DNA of 64,000 nt from an uncultured Schumannella sp. (GCF_905479755.1 NZ_CAJQNT010000021.1:1-64000); one strand, 5' to 3'; positions 51,937 to 61,921 are shown, numbered from the stretch's first letter. The notes: a model not told the origin generated them from the sequence alone. A program made the numbers and translations.

Positions 51937-53307
51937 ATGGTCAGCACGACCGTCGAGAAGCTTTCCCCCACGCGCGTCAAGCTCAGCATCACCGTGACGC
52001 CCGAGGAACTCAAGCCCTCCATCGACCACGCCTACAAGCACATCGCCGAATCGGTGAACATCCCCGGTTTCCGCAAGGGCAAGGTTCCGCCGCCCATCAT
52101 CGACCAGCGCGTCGGTCGCGCCGAGGTGCTCAACCACGCGGTGAGCGAAGGCCTCGACCGCCTCTACCGCGAGGCCGCGCAGGAGGAGAAGCTCCGCCCG
52201 CTCGGACGCCCCTCCGCCGACGTGACGCAGTGGCCGAGCGAGAAGGACTTCTCCGGCGACCTGCTCGTCGAGGTCGAGGTCGATGTTCGCCCCGAGTTCG
52301 AGCTGCCGAAGTACGACGGCCTCAAGCTCGAGGTCGAGCCGGTCAGCGTCTCGCCCGACGACGTCGAGAACGAGCTCGAGAACCTCCGCACCCGTTTCGG
52401 CACGCTCGTGACCGTGGACCGTCCGGCCAAGAAGGGCGACTTCGTCTCGCTCGACCTGACCGCGACGATCGGTGGCAACGAGGTCGACACCGCCTCGGGC
52501 ATCAGCTACGAGCTGGGCTCAGGTGAACTGATCGACGGCATCGATGACGCCGTCGAGACTCTCACCGCGGGTGAAGAGACGACCTTCGAGTCGGAGCTGC
52601 TCGGCGGCGACAACGCCGGCGAGAAGGCGCAGATCGCGGTGACCGTCCTCGCCGTCAAGGAGCGCGAGCTTCCCGAGGCCGATGATGAGTTCGCTCAGAT
52701 CGCCAGCCAGTTCGACACCATCGGCGAGCTTCGTGCCGACCTGCGCGAGCAGCTCGAGAAGTCGGCCACCTTCGGTCAGGGGGCCGCGGCGCGCGACAAG
52801 ATCGTCGACGTTCTGCTCGAGAAGGTCGAGATCCCGGTCCCGCAGCAGCTCATCGACGACGAGGTGACTCGCCACCTCGAGAACGAGAACCGTCTCGAAG
52901 ACGACGAGCACCGCGCCGAGGTTGCCATCTCGAGCGAGAAGACCTTCCGCACCCAGATCCTCCTCGACTCGATCGCCGAGAAGGAAGAGATCAAGGTCAG
53001 CCAGGACGAGCTCACCCGCTACCTCGTGCAGGCCTCCAGCCAGTACGGCATGGAGCCCGGTGAGTTCATCCAGGTGCTCGACCAGAACGGCCAGATCCCG
53101 GCCATGGTCGGCGAGGTCGCGCGCAGCAAGGTGCTCGCGGTCGTGCTCGGCAAGGCCAAGGTCGTCGACACCAAGGGCAAGGCCGTGGATGTCTCCGCGT
53201 TCACCGCCGCGGTTCTTGGCGAGGGCGACGAGGCGTCGAACGCCGCCGACCTGCTGGCCGCCGCGAACGCGGGTGCCGAGGACGAGCACGCGGGTCACAA
53301 CCACTAA
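51937..53307 (+). CDS. tig: trigger factor
   Basis: A 456-residue ribosome-bound chaperone and peptidyl-prolyl isomerase. The ribosome-docking signature [10 protein letters not shown] (about 46-55) lies in the N-terminal domain, an FKBP-type PPIase domain follows (about 155-240, [17 protein letters not shown]), and the C-terminal helical arms reach to about 425. The tail is Ala/Glu-rich and ends GHNH. AGGAGA precedes the ATG. It heads the protein quality-control region that also contains clpP1, clpP2 and clpX. Confidence 0.97.
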   Translation: MVSTTVEKLSPTRVKLSITVTPEELKPSIDHAYKHIAESVNIPGFRKGKVPPPIIDQRVGRAEVLNHAVSEGLDRLYREAAQEEKLRPLGRPSADVTQWPSEKDFSGDLLVEVEVDVRPEFELPKYDGLKLEVEPVSVSPDDVENELENLRTRFGTLVTVDRPAKKGDFVSLDLTATIGGNEVDTASGISYELGSGELIDGIDDAVETLTAGEETTFESELLGGDNAGEKAQIAVTVLAVKERELPEADDEFAQIASQFDTIGELRADLREQLEKSATFGQGAAARDKIVDVLLEKVEIPVPQQLIDDEVTRHLENENRLEDDEHRAEVAISSEKTFRTQILLDSIAEKEEIKVSQDELTRYLVQASSQYGMEPGEFIQVLDQNGQIPAMVGEVARSKVLAVVLGKAKVVDTKGKAVDVSAFTAAVLGEGDEASNAADLLAAANAGAEDEHAGHNH

Positions 53308-53340
53308 GACAGTGTCCGAGCGGGGCGGCAGACTGGGTCC

Positions 53341-53859
53341 ATGACCCGGTTTGCCGCCCTTCTTCGTGGAGTCAACGTCGGCGGAGTGAAGATCCGCATG
53401 GCGGACCTGTCCGAGCTCGTGGCCGGTCTCGGCTACGACGACGTGCGCACAGTGCTCGCCAGCGGCAACGTGCTGTTCTCCACCGACGAGGGGGCGGATG
53501 CCGTCACCGCGACACTCGAACAGGCCCTGCGGGACCGCTTCGGCTACGAGGCGTGGGTGCACGTGCTGCCGGTCGAGGCCGTCCGACGCATCGTGGATGC
53601 CTACCCCTTTGAGCGGGGACGAGGCGGCTGGCACGACTACGCGATCGTCGCCGTGCGGGCGGAGGCGCGCGAGGAGTTGCTGAGCGTTGAACTCGACCCG
53701 GAGGTCGAACGGGCCGCGCCGGGGGAGGGTGTCGTCTACTGGACGGTGCCGCAGGGATCCACGATTGACTCGCGACTCGGCAAGGCGCAGGCGGCGGCGA
53801 GACTCAAGCCGTGGATCACGACGCGCAACCTGAACACTCTCGAGAAGCTGTTGCGCTAG
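53341..53859 (+). CDS. DUF1697 protein
   Basis: A 172-residue soluble protein starting FAALLRGVNVGGVKIRMADL, the DUF1697 signature, followed by VLASGNVLFSTDEGAD. The family is common in bacteria and of unknown function. A CAGACT hexamer ends 6 nt before the ATG, a weak leaderless -10. Confidence 0.9.
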   Translation: MTRFAALLRGVNVGGVKIRMADLSELVAGLGYDDVRTVLASGNVLFSTDEGADAVTATLEQALRDRFGYEAWVHVLPVEAVRRIVDAYPFERGRGGWHDYAIVAVRAEAREELLSVELDPEVERAAPGEGVVYWTVPQGSTIDSRLGKAQAAARLKPWITTRNLNTLEKLLR

Positions 53860-53877
53860 TTGTGGGCGGCGGGGACG

Positions 53878-54684
53878 CTACTCCACCGGGTTGCGACGTG
53901 TCATTGCGCCGACGGTGTTGACGACGGTGCGCCGACTCAGGAGCCGCGACGCCCAGGCGGACACCGTGTTGCGGCGACCGGAGATGACGCTCGGCGGCGG
54001 GTTCCGACGATCGAGGGTGCGCAGCGCGAGTGCGACGACCTCACGGGACGTCTTGAACTGGCCGACCCGCGCGCCCGCCCCGGCGACGTCGAAGAACTCG
54101 GTGGCCGTCGCGCCGGGGGAGAGGCAGAGAACGCCGAGCCCGCGATCCTTGTTCTCAAACCAGAGTGCCTCGGTGAAGCTCAGGACGAACGCCTTGGTGG
54201 CGCCGTAGACCGCCATCAAGGGGACCGGCTGGTACGCCGCGGTGCTCGCGATGTTGATCAGCGCGCCCCGATCGTTCGACTGCAATTGGTCGTAGAACGC
54301 TTGGGTCAGGCTGACGACGGCGCCAACGTTCAGAGTGACCTCGTCGGAGATCCGGGCGGGGTCTTCGTTCTCGAAGTGATTGCGCGTGCCGAATCCGGCG
54401 TTGTTGACGAGGGTGGAGATGCGGATCTCTCGCCGTGCGAGGTCCTCGGCGAGGTCGGCCACGGCATCCGGAGCCGAGAGATCGGCAGCGATCACGGTGA
54501 CGGTGCGGCCGGTTGCGCGTACCTCGTCTGCAACGGATTCGAGGCGGTCGCGGCGGCGGGCGACCAGCACGAGATCGGCGCCACGGGCGGCGAGCTGGCG
54601 GGCGAACTCGGCTCCCAAGCCCGAGCTGGCGCCGGTGACGAGGGCGGTGGTGCCGGTGTAGTCGATGCTCACGGTGTCCTTCAC
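53878..54684 (-). CDS. short-chain dehydrogenase/reductase
   Basis: A 268-residue NAD(P)-dependent oxidoreductase. The cofactor motif is TALVTGASSGLGAEFARQLA (about 14-33), followed by NNAGFG. The catalytic Ser, Tyr and Lys lie in NIASTAAY and YGATKAF. RRDRLE after strand 2 suggests NADP. The C-terminal region is basic. It is divergent from the TetR gene at 54753, and a palindrome lies between them, so it is the probable target of that regulator. Confidence 0.9.
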   Translation of the reverse strand: MKDTVSIDYTGTTALVTGASSGLGAEFARQLAARGADLVLVARRRDRLESVADEVRATGRTVTVIAADLSAPDAVADLAEDLARREIRISTLVNNAGFGTRNHFENEDPARISDEVTLNVGAVVSLTQAFYDQLQSNDRGALINIASTAAYQPVPLMAVYGATKAFVLSFTEALWFENKDRGLGVLCLSPGATATEFFDVAGAGARVGQFKTSREVVALALRTLDRRNPPPSVISGRRNTVSAWASRLLSRRTVVNTVGAMTRRNPVE

Positions 54685-54691
54685 TCTTCGG

Positions 54692-54705
54692 TGAACGGTT
54701 GTTCA
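54692..54705. promoter_or_regulatory. candidate TetR operator between SDR and tetR
   Basis: TGAAC and GTTCA arms around GGTT, in the 68-bp gap between divergent start codons. This GAACNNNNGTTC shape is common for TetR-family sites. Confidence 0.5.
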
Positions 54706-54752
54706 GGGTGTAGGTTTACACATGTACAGTGAATTGTCCACCGGAGGTGCGC

Positions 54753-55328
54753 ATGGCACGGGAGTCGAACCCCCGCGGCGCGGGCGACCAGCTTCGAGCC
54801 GAGCTCGTTGCCGCCGCGAGCGCGCTCCTCCTCGATCCGCAGTCCGTCGCACTGCCCTCGCTTCGCGCCGTCGCGCGCGCGTGCTCCGTCTCGCCCGCCG
54901 CCGTCTACCTCCACTTCGACTCCGCGCAGGCGCTCACCACCGCCGTGCTCGATGCCCAACTCGACGACCTCGAGAAAGCGATCCGATCGCAGCTGCCTGA
55001 AGGCGTTCCGCCGCGGGCACGGCTCGCCGCCCTCGGTCGCGCGTACGCGGGCTGGGGGCTCGCGCATCCGGGTGCCTATCAGCTCGTCTTCGAAAGCGCC
55101 GACCGGCTCGACCTGCCCGAGCACGAACACGACCGGTGGAGTCTCATCGACGAAGCCGCGCGTCTCGTCGCCGCCGAGACGACGGTGACTCCGGACCAGG
55201 CGACCGCGACGGCACTGCGGCTGTGGACCATGCTTCACGGGCTCGTTTCGCTGCGCATCCACAAACCGCTCCTGCCCTGGCCTCCCGTCGACGACGAAAT
55301 CGACGAGACCATCGCCCGGCTCGTGTAG
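54753..55328 (+). CDS. TetR/AcrR-family regulator
   Basis: A 191-residue regulator. The ATG at 54753 follows GGAGG. The helix-turn-helix SLRAVARACSVSPAAVYLHF (about 39-58) has the typical YLHF end. The C-terminal domain (about 85-180) contains GWGLAHPGAYQLVFES, seen in TetR_C_13-type regulators. It is divergent from the SDR gene and probably represses it and itself. The ligand is unknown. Confidence 0.9.
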   Translation: MARESNPRGAGDQLRAELVAAASALLLDPQSVALPSLRAVARACSVSPAAVYLHFDSAQALTTAVLDAQLDDLEKAIRSQLPEGVPPRARLAALGRAYAGWGLAHPGAYQLVFESADRLDLPEHEHDRWSLIDEAARLVAAETTVTPDQATATALRLWTMLHGLVSLRIHKPLLPWPPVDDEIDETIARLV

Positions 55329-55337
55329 TCGAGTTGT

Positions 55338-55434
55338 GCCCACGGCGGCTGTGCCGCTCTTCGCCGTGGTCTCACACCCGCGGCGGCTGTGCCCTCTTTT
55401 CGCCGTGGTCTCACGCCCACGGCGAACATGCCCC
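55338..55434. repeat. tandem hairpin-forming repeat
   Basis: Two units of 38 and 39 bp (55338-55375, 55376-55414) and a partial third (55415-55434). Each full unit has cacggcg and cgccgtg arms with a tctt centre. They lie between the TetR gene and clpP1 and may end the former's transcript or bind a protein. Confidence 0.75.
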
Positions 55435-55455
55435 AAGTGGTCGGGGGTGCCCCGG

Positions 55456-55461
55456 TAGATT
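55456..55461 (+). promoter_or_regulatory. -10 box (TAGATT) of clpP1
   Basis: TAGATT lies 33 bp before the clpP1 ATG and leaves room for a short leader with the ribosome binding site CAGGAG. Confidence 0.45.
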
Positions 55462-55494
55462 CGAACCCGACACCACAGAACAGGAGTCCCTTCC

Positions 55495-56085
55495 ATGGCT
55501 GAAACGGCATTCCCGCCGAGCGTCTTCGACCGCCTTCTCAAGGACCGCATCATCTGGCTCGGATCCGAGGTGCGCGACGACAACTCGAACGAGATCGCGG
55601 CGAAGCTCCTTCTGCTCGCGGCCGAAGACCCCGAGAAGGACATCTACCTCTACATCAACTCGCCCGGTGGATCGATCACGGCGGGCATGGCGATCTACGA
55701 CACCATGCAGTTCGTGCCGAACGACATCGTCACCGTCGGAATCGGCATGGCCGCGTCGATGGGCCAGCTGCTGTTGACCGCCGGCACCAAGGGCAAGCGC
55801 TACATCACCCCCAACGCGCGCGTGCTCCTGCACCAGCCGCACGGCGGGTTCGGCGGAACCAGCTCCGACATCCAGACCCAGGCCGCGCTCATCCTCAACA
55901 TGAAGAAGCGCCTGGCCGAGATCACGGCCGCCGCGACGGGCAAGACCGTCGAGCAGGTCAATGCCGACGGTGACCGCGACCGCTGGTTCGACGCCCAGGA
56001 GGCGCTCGAGTACGGCTTCGTGGACCACATTCGCGAATCCGCATCCGACGTCATCGGCGGCGGCGGAACGCGCGACGAGAAGTAG
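55495..56085 (+). CDS. clpP1: ATP-dependent Clp protease proteolytic subunit 1
   Basis: A 196-residue serine protease subunit. [20 protein letters not shown], Ser88 in IGMAASMG, and His113 in LLHQPHGG are in place; the Asp of the triad follows in the handle helix region. In Actinobacteria ClpP1 and ClpP2 form a mixed two-ring barrel fed by ClpX or ClpC. It is separated from clpP2 by 33 bp and is co-transcribed with it. Confidence 0.95.
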   Translation: MAETAFPPSVFDRLLKDRIIWLGSEVRDDNSNEIAAKLLLLAAEDPEKDIYLYINSPGGSITAGMAIYDTMQFVPNDIVTVGIGMAASMGQLLLTAGTKGKRYITPNARVLLHQPHGGFGGTSSDIQTQAALILNMKKRLAEITAAATGKTVEQVNADGDRDRWFDAQEALEYGFVDHIRESASDVIGGGGTRDEK

Positions 56086-56118
56086 CCGGCGAGCCCGAGA
56101 CGAAGGACGAAAACACAG

Positions 56119-56787
56119 ATGGAAACCCCGAACTTCTCCGCGGCCGGCGACCTGGCCCAGCGGATGCCCGGCTCGCGCTACATCCTCCCGAGCTTCGAGG
56201 AGCGCACCGCCTACGGCTTCAAGCGCCAAGACCCGTACGCCAAGCTCTTCGAGGACCGCATCATCTTCCTCGGCGTGCAGGTGGATGACGCCTCCGCCGA
56301 TGACGTGATGGCCCAGCTTCTCGTGCTCGAGAGCCAGGACCCGGATCGCGACATCGTCATGTACATCAACTCACCCGGTGGTTCCTTCACCGCGATGACT
56401 GCGATCTACGACACGATGCAGTACATCCGCCCGCAGGTGCAGACCGTGGTGCTCGGCCAGGCGGCGTCGGCCGCCGCGGTGATTCTCGCGGCCGGGACCC
56501 CCGGCAAGCGGCTCGCGCTGCCGAACGCGCGCGTGCTGATTCACCAGCCCGCCGTCGGCGAGGCCGGGCGCGGGCAGGCATCCGACATCGAGATCCAGGC
56601 GGCCGAGGTGCTGCGTCTGCGCACCTGGCTCGAGGAGACGCTGTCGAAGCACTCGAACCGCAGCGCCGAGCAGGTCAACATCGACATCGAGCGCGACAAG
56701 ATTTTGTCGGCCGATGAGGCGCTGGAGTACGGCCTGATCGACCAGGTGCTCACGAGCCGCAAGACGGGCAACGCGCTCGTCAAGTAG
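56119..56787 (+). CDS. clpP2: ATP-dependent Clp protease proteolytic subunit 2
   Basis: A 222-residue partner subunit. It has a longer N terminus than ClpP1, [20 protein letters not shown], Ser117 in GQAASAAAV and His142 in [11 protein letters not shown]. In the actinobacterial complex the ClpP2 ring usually binds the ATPase. A strong terminator follows, so clpX is transcribed separately here. Confidence 0.95.
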   Translation: METPNFSAAGDLAQRMPGSRYILPSFEERTAYGFKRQDPYAKLFEDRIIFLGVQVDDASADDVMAQLLVLESQDPDRDIVMYINSPGGSFTAMTAIYDTMQYIRPQVQTVVLGQAASAAAVILAAGTPGKRLALPNARVLIHQPAVGEAGRGQASDIEIQAAEVLRLRTWLEETLSKHSNRSAEQVNIDIERDKILSADEALEYGLIDQVLTSRKTGNALVK

Positions 56788-56806
56788 CGCGACGCGCACG
56801 ACGCAG

Positions 56807-56833
56807 GTGGCCCCGGACTGAGTCCGGGGCCAC
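56807..56833 (+). terminator. terminator after clpP2
   Basis: gtggccccggact (56807-56819) pairs with agtccggggccac (56821-56833); the innermost bases form the loop. No T-tract. Confidence 0.65.
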
Positions 56834-56862
56834 TCGTGCGTGGTGGGGGTTCCCCGCGCGCG

Positions 56863-57001
56863 AGTGTGTCGTTTTTCCGGAGAAGTTGCCCGCGTGTGCA
56901 GTGTTTGACAGGCATCCGGGCGCCGCTGTCTGATTTCCTCCGGAAAAGCGTCACACTTCGGGGGTGGCGGGCATCCGAAAGCTCCGGAAAAGCGTCACAC
57001 T
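56863..57001. repeat. three copies of a 20-bp element around the copC end
   Basis: ctccggaaaagcgtcacact occurs exactly at 56938-56957 and 56982-57001. An inverted copy with three differences lies at 56863-56882. The last copy includes the copC stop codon. gcatccg is also repeated nearby. It looks like a small REP-type cluster. Confidence 0.75.
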
Positions 57002-57591
57002 GGGGGGCGCTCGGGGCGGCGGCGCGTCAGGAGCAGCGTGGTGACCGCGGCCAGCACGATGGCGCCGACGGCCCCGAGGATCCACCACACGTCCGAACTG
57101 ACGGCGGGTGTCGCCGGCTCCGCCGCGTCGGGGGATGCCTCCACCGGCTCCGCATTCACCCCGCAGCGGGGTGCCGTGAGGCTTCCGACCGACGCGGATG
57201 CGCCCTCCGGCGCCCACGTGAACGCGTAGCTGCCGCTGACCGTATGCCCGTCGGCGGAGACAAGCTGCCAGGTGACCGTGTACTCGCCCGCCTCGCCGAT
57301 CGCGGCCGTGGTGAACATCGACGACCCCGAGATGCGCGTGCAGCCGTCGCCGTAGTAGAGCCCGGCCGCGTCCTGCACCTGGAACGCAAACCCGTTGCCC
57401 TCGTCGCCGAGGTCGAGCAGCGGCTCACTCGTGCGAATCTCGAAGCTCTCGGGCAGTTCGGTGAGCACCGCACCCTCGGCCGGGTTGGTGAACACGACCG
57501 AGTTGTGGGCGAACGCGGGGGAGGCGAGACCGAGCACGGTGGTGGCAGCGAGCGCTGCCACCACCGCACCGGCGCGCAGTGACCGGGTCAC
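56995..57591 (-). CDS. CopC-domain copper protein
   Basis: A 198-residue exported protein. A signal peptide (cleaved after PAFA) leaves His at the new N terminus, a Cu(II) ligand in CopC. The beta-sandwich VVFTNPAEGAVLTELPESFEI to VSADGHTVSGSYAFTW carries the second His site (DGH). A linker and a C-terminal membrane segment (WWILGAVGAIVLAAVTTLL) anchor it outside the cell. It overlaps the YcnI gene by 4 bp, forming a copper-handling pair. Confidence 0.92.
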   Translation of the reverse strand: MTRSLRAGAVVAALAATTVLGLASPAFAHNSVVFTNPAEGAVLTELPESFEIRTSEPLLDLGDEGNGFAFQVQDAAGLYYGDGCTRISGSSMFTTAAIGEAGEYTVTWQLVSADGHTVSGSYAFTWAPEGASASVGSLTAPRCGVNAEPVEASPDAAEPATPAVSSDVWWILGAVGAIVLAAVTTLLLTRRRPERPPV

Positions 57592-58292
57592 GAGCCCGTT
57601 CGAGCGCCGCGCCGCGCGACGACGGCCGCGACGATGCCCGCGGTGCCGACGACGAGGCCGCCGATTCCGAGCACGCGCGCGAGCACGTCGGTCGAGCCGG
57701 ACGTTCCGGTGTCGGATGCGGCGCCCTCGTCCGCGACGGCCTCGTGATCTTCGCTGTCGGCGTCGTCGTGCCCGTGGGCATCCGCGGCGGCCGCGCTGAG
57801 CGTCACCATCGGGGTGTCCTCGCCGTCCCAGACCGTCTCGCCGACGACGCAGGTCTGCGTCACCGGGAACTCGAGCGCGGTGCCCGCCTCGAGGTCGGGC
57901 AGCTGCACCTGCACGTCGAATTGCTGACGGAATCCGTCGGCGAGACCGCCGTCGGTTGCGGTGTAGACGACCTGTGCCACGCGCTCGGCCACCTCGTTGC
58001 CGTGGGCGTCGCTCGTCGCCGCCATCTCGACGGTCACCTTCGTGGCGTCCCAGCCGGCAACAACGGTCGGTGTGGCCGCGATGATCGACTCCGGCAGTTC
58101 GATCGAGATCACGGTGGTCGGCGAGCCGTCACAGCCGTGCGGGACGTTGAAGGAGAGCAGCGCGGTCGAGCCTGCGGCGGTCGTGCTGGCCGTCACGCCG
58201 ACGTGGGCGCTCGCGGGCAGGGCGCCGGCGAGGGCGAGGAGAGCTCCGGCGCCGAGGGCGATGCCGGTCTTGATGAGGGTGTTGTTCGTCAT
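57588..58292 (-). CDS. YcnI-family (DUF1775) copper-binding membrane protein
   Basis: A 234-residue exported protein. The signal peptide ends PASA, leaving His-Val-Gly, the N-terminal Cu(II) ligand of YcnI. The DUF1775 domain (FNVPHGCDGSPTTVISIELP) follows. An acidic, His-containing linker (ADAHGHDDADSEDHE) could also bind metal, and a C-terminal membrane helix anchors it. YcnI domains act as copper chaperones for envelope proteins. It is translated together with CopC. Confidence 0.92.
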   Translation of the reverse strand: MTNNTLIKTGIALGAGALLALAGALPASAHVGVTASTTAAGSTALLSFNVPHGCDGSPTTVISIELPESIIAATPTVVAGWDATKVTVEMAATSDAHGNEVAERVAQVVYTATDGGLADGFRQQFDVQVQLPDLEAGTALEFPVTQTCVVGETVWDGEDTPMVTLSAAAADAHGHDDADSEDHEAVADEGAASDTGTSGSTDVLARVLGIGGLVVGTAGIVAAVVARRGARTGS

Positions 58293-58385
58293 GTGGAAAA
58301 GGGATCCGTTTCATCTGTGTGCGCGAGGGCGCACGCGACCGGCGGGTACGGCCGGTCAACCAAAAATGGAGGCGCGTGCTCGGCG

Positions 58386-59006
58386 TCAGCCGAGCGAGAT
58401 GAAGATCGGCGGACCGCGCCGCTGCAGTCGATAGCGCAGGACCTCTAGCCGCGACGGGACCGCGAACGTGGGGGTGACGTGGGGTGCGCGGGGGAGCGCC
58501 GGGAGCGCGACCAGGGTGCGGAAACCTCGCACCAAGAATTCGGCGCCGGCGGACAGCGCCGAGCCGAGCAGTGCCCAACCACCCCGCAGCAGAGCGAAGC
58601 TCGCGACCGCCGCGATCACGTGGTGGGCGCCCATACCGAGCCCGATGGCCTGCGACTCGGCGCCGAGCGCGAAGGTCAGTAGCGGCTCGTGGTGGGCGTG
58701 CGGCGTGCCCGGAAGAGCCGTGGCGGAGCCGATGGTGGCGAAGAGGGTGTGGAAGACGAGCTGATCGAGCGCTACGGCCGTTGCGATCCGCCAGCCGCGC
58801 ACCCGCGCGCCGATGATCGGGGTCGAGAGGAACGTTGACAGCACCAGGGCGACGAGGAGGGTGACGGCATTCGGCCAGCCGCCCCCGGCGGTGGCGTGGG
58901 CGAGCGCCGCGATCAGCGTCGAGACGGCCGCCACCAGCACGGCGCTCCCGACGCGGCGCGCGCGGGCGCGTTGCCGTGCGGTCGAGTCGAGGGAGGTGGT
59001 CGTCAT
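58386..59006 (-). CDS. multi-pass membrane protein of the copper cassette
   Basis: A 206-residue protein with four to five hydrophobic segments and His-rich loops ([10 protein letters not shown] and [11 protein letters not shown]). Its gene precedes ycnI on the same strand. The ATG at 59006 gives [18 protein letters not shown] as a basic N terminus. The His-rich loops and the neighbours suggest copper handling, but no known family was recognised. Confidence 0.7.
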   Translation of the reverse strand: MTTTSLDSTARQRARARRVGSAVLVAAVSTLIAALAHATAGGGWPNAVTLLVALVLSTFLSTPIIGARVRGWRIATAVALDQLVFHTLFATIGSATALPGTPHAHHEPLLTFALGAESQAIGLGMGAHHVIAAVASFALLRGGWALLGSALSAGAEFLVRGFRTLVALPALPRAPHVTPTFAVPSRLEVLRYRLQRRGPPIFISLG

Positions 59007-59136
59007 GGCGATCGACTTCAGCTTAGTTCGCACGATGACGCCGAATGACGGCGCGCCGAGCCCAAAACGGGCGTGGGACAGGCCAGCATCGCAGGATCGG
59101 GTTAGGCTCGAGACACGCTCATTGGGAGGAGTCAAG

Positions 59137-60414
59137 ATGGCGCGCATCGGCGAGAGTGCCGACCTGCTCAAGTGCTCCTTCTGCGGAAAAAGCCAGAAGC
59201 AGGTCCAGCAGCTCATTGCGGGACCGGGCGTCTACATCTGCGACGAGTGCGTCGAGCTCTGCAACGAGATCATCGAAGAACGTCTTGCCGAAGCCGGCGA
59301 AGAGTCGACGAGCGAGTTCGACCTGCCGAAGCCGAAAGAGATCTTCTCGTTCCTCGAGGAGTACGTCATCGGGCAGGAGCCCGCCAAGCGTGCCCTCAGC
59401 GTCGCGGTCTACAACCACTACAAGCGCATTCGTGCCCGGTCGACGATCGCCGCGGCCGACACGCTGATCGACGACATCGACATTCAGAAGAGCAACATCC
59501 TGCTGATTGGCCCGACCGGATGCGGGAAGACCTACCTCGCGCAGACGCTCGCGAAGCGGCTGAATGTTCCGTTCGCGGTGGCGGATGCCACGGCGCTCAC
59601 CGAGGCGGGCTACGTCGGTGAAGACGTTGAGAACATCCTGCTGAAGCTCATCCAGGCCGCCGACTACGACGTCAAGCGCGCCGAGACCGGAATCATCTAC
59701 ATCGACGAGGTCGACAAGATCGCCCGCAAGGCGGAGAACCCCTCGATCACGCGCGATGTGTCGGGCGAGGGCGTGCAGCAGGCGCTGCTGAAGATTCTCG
59801 AAGGCACGACCGCGTCGGTCCCGCCCCAGGGCGGGCGCAAGCATCCGCACCAGGAGTTCATCCAGATCGACACGACGAATGTGTTGTTCATCGTGGCGGG
59901 AGCGTTCGCCGGTCTCGAGGAGATCATTTCGGCGCGCGTCGGCCGCCGCGGGATCGGTTTCGGCGCTCCGTTGCACTCCAAGCGCGACGAGGCCGAGATC
60001 TTCAGCGAGGTACTTCCCGAAGACCTGCACAAGTTCGGGCTGATCCCCGAGTTCATCGGGCGTCTACCCGTGGTCACCACGGTGTCGCCGCTCGACCAGC
60101 ACGCGCTGATGCAGATCCTCACCGAACCGAAGAACGCGCTCGTGAAGCAGTACCAGCGCATGTTCGAGCTCGACGACGTCGAGCTGGAGTTCGAGCGCGA
60201 GGCCCTCGAAGCGATCGCCGATTTGGCGGTGTTGCGTCAGACCGGTGCGCGCGGGCTGCGCGCGATCCTCGAAGAGGTGCTCGGCCCGATCATGTTCGAG
60301 GTGCCGTCGAGCGAAGAGGTCGCCCGCGTCGTCGTGACGCGCGACGCCGTGATGGACAACGCGGCGCCCACGATCGTGCCGCACGCGCCTCGGCGCGCCG
60401 AGAAGTCGGCGTAG
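59137..60414 (+). CDS. clpX: ATP-dependent Clp protease ATP-binding subunit ClpX
   Basis: A 425-residue unfoldase. The N-terminal zinc-binding domain has Cys13, Cys16, Cys35 and Cys38. Walker A is GPTGCGKT, Walker B is [14 protein letters not shown], the pore loop GYVGED is present, and the LGF-type ClpP-docking loop appears as GFGAPLHSK region. It feeds unfolded substrates into ClpP1P2. GGGAGGA precedes the ATG, and a TAGGCT box lies at 59103-59108. It is split from clpP2 by the copper cassette on the other strand. Confidence 0.97.
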   Translation: MARIGESADLLKCSFCGKSQKQVQQLIAGPGVYICDECVELCNEIIEERLAEAGEESTSEFDLPKPKEIFSFLEEYVIGQEPAKRALSVAVYNHYKRIRARSTIAAADTLIDDIDIQKSNILLIGPTGCGKTYLAQTLAKRLNVPFAVADATALTEAGYVGEDVENILLKLIQAADYDVKRAETGIIYIDEVDKIARKAENPSITRDVSGEGVQQALLKILEGTTASVPPQGGRKHPHQEFIQIDTTNVLFIVAGAFAGLEEIISARVGRRGIGFGAPLHSKRDEAEIFSEVLPEDLHKFGLIPEFIGRLPVVTTVSPLDQHALMQILTEPKNALVKQYQRMFELDDVELEFEREALEAIADLAVLRQTGARGLRAILEEVLGPIMFEVPSSEEVARVVVTRDAVMDNAAPTIVPHAPRRAEKSA

Positions 60415-60448
60415 CGCTCCGCTCCGCGCCCGGTCGCGCTGCGGCCGG

Positions 60449-61921
60449 CTACCGTCGTGCGAGCGCGCGCATCGTCGTCGTGGTGACATCCGACAGCTCG
60501 CGCCACAAGGCGTAGGCCTCGTCGTAGCGCTCCACGAGTGCGGGTTCGGGGTCGACGGTTTCGCCCGGGATCACGAAACGCTCGATCTCGGACCAGTCCG
60601 TGAGGGCGCCGACGCCGATCGCCGCGGCCACCGCGGCCGCGAGCGACGCGCCCGGATGCTGTTGGACGGTGCGCAGCGGGGTGCCGAGCACGCTCGCGTG
60701 AATGCGCTTCCAGAAGAGCGAGGTGGCGCCGCCGTTGGTCACGGTGGCTTCCGCCAGCACGATCCCGCGGTCGGCGAGCACCTCGGCATTGTGCCGGAAT
60801 CCGAACGCGATGCCTTCCAGCGCCGCCCGGTAGAGGTCGACGCGATCGTGACCGAGGTGCATCCCGGCGAACACGCCGCGGAGCTCCGGGTCATTAAGCG
60901 GCGACTTCTCGCCGAGGAAGTAAGGCAGGCAGAGCACTTCGGCGGCACCGCGTTGGCCCGCCTCCACGTCGAGCGCGGTCAGATCGGTCTCGCGCAGGAT
61001 GCCTTGCACCCACCGCACCAGGCTCCCGCTGGTCGCCATGCATCCATTGGGCAGCCACAAGCCGTCGACGGGGTGGTCGTCGAGGTAGAAGCGCGCGTCG
61101 GTGACCGGCTCGGTGCTGACGGCGAGGATGTCGCCCGCCCCGCCGAGTTTGACGAGCCAGTCGCCCGGACGGGACAGGCCCGCGCCGACGGCGGACAGCA
61201 CGTGGTCGGCGCCGCCGACGACGATCGGGATGCCCGCGGCGAGCCCGGTGAGCCCGGCCACGGCCGCGCTCAACTCGCCGACAATCTCACCGGGGGAGGC
61301 GACGGGCGCGAGCCGTGCGCCGAGCTGGGCGTTGTCGACCGCGGGGGCGAACGGGGCACCGTCCAGCGTGAACAACCCGGACTCGATGGCCCAGTTGCGC
61401 TCGACGTGCGGCCGAGCACCGAGGGCCATGGCGACGAAATCGTAGGAGCCGACGAGAGTCGTGCATGCAGCCCACATCTCGGGTTCGTGCTGCGCGAGCC
61501 AGCGCGCCGTGGGTCCGACCGACTGCTGCGTGACGGGCGAGCCGGTGAGGGCGATCACGTCGTGGTCTGCGAGTGCGGCGGCGACGTCGCTCACCTGCGC
61601 GGTGGCCCGGCCGTCGTTCTGCAGGATCGCGCGGCGCAGCGGCGCCCCGTTGGCGTCGAGAGCCACGACCGCGGGAACCATCCCGGTGGTGGCGATGCCG
61701 ACGATGCGGGTCGCGGCGACGGCCGGATGCGCCGCGAGCGCGGCGAGCACGGCGTGGGTGTTCTGCAGCCACTGCGCCGGATCGGCTTCGGCCCAGCCGG
61801 CGTGGGGCGAGTGCAGGTCGTTCGACATGGTGACCTGGGCGAGCAGTCCGCCCTCGAGGTCGAGGGCGATCCCCTTCACCCCGGTCGTACCGATGTCGAG
61901 GCCGAGCGTGATCGCGCTCAC
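60449..61921 (-). CDS. FGGY-family carbohydrate kinase
   Basis: A 490-residue kinase of the xylulokinase/gluconokinase superfamily. The phosphate motif GLDIGTTGVKGIALD opens the first domain, GGADHVLSAVGAG is the nucleotide-binding block, and GEKSPLNDPELRGVFAGMHLGH and TNGGATSLFWKRI are FGGY signatures. The sugar is unknown. It is the last gene of a four-gene operon; its GTG overlaps the BtpA-like gene by 4 bp. Confidence 0.9.
   Translation of the reverse strand: MSAITLGLDIGTTGVKGIALDLEGGLLAQVTMSNDLHSPHAGWAEADPAQWLQNTHAVLAALAAHPAVAATRIVGIATTGMVPAVVALDANGAPLRRAILQNDGRATAQVSDVAAALADHDVIALTGSPVTQQSVGPTARWLAQHEPEMWAACTTLVGSYDFVAMALGARPHVERNWAIESGLFTLDGAPFAPAVDNAQLGARLAPVASPGEIVGELSAAVAGLTGLAAGIPIVVGGADHVLSAVGAGLSRPGDWLVKLGGAGDILAVSTEPVTDARFYLDDHPVDGLWLPNGCMATSGSLVRWVQGILRETDLTALDVEAGQRGAAEVLCLPYFLGEKSPLNDPELRGVFAGMHLGHDRVDLYRAALEGIAFGFRHNAEVLADRGIVLAEATVTNGGATSLFWKRIHASVLGTPLRTVQQHPGASLAAAVAAAIGVGALTDWSEIERFVIPGETVDPEPALVERYDEAYALWRELSDVTTTTMRALARR

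Noticed and set aside
55338-55434. CRISPR array
   Set aside because: Only two and a half units, no unique spacers between them, and no cas gene in the window.
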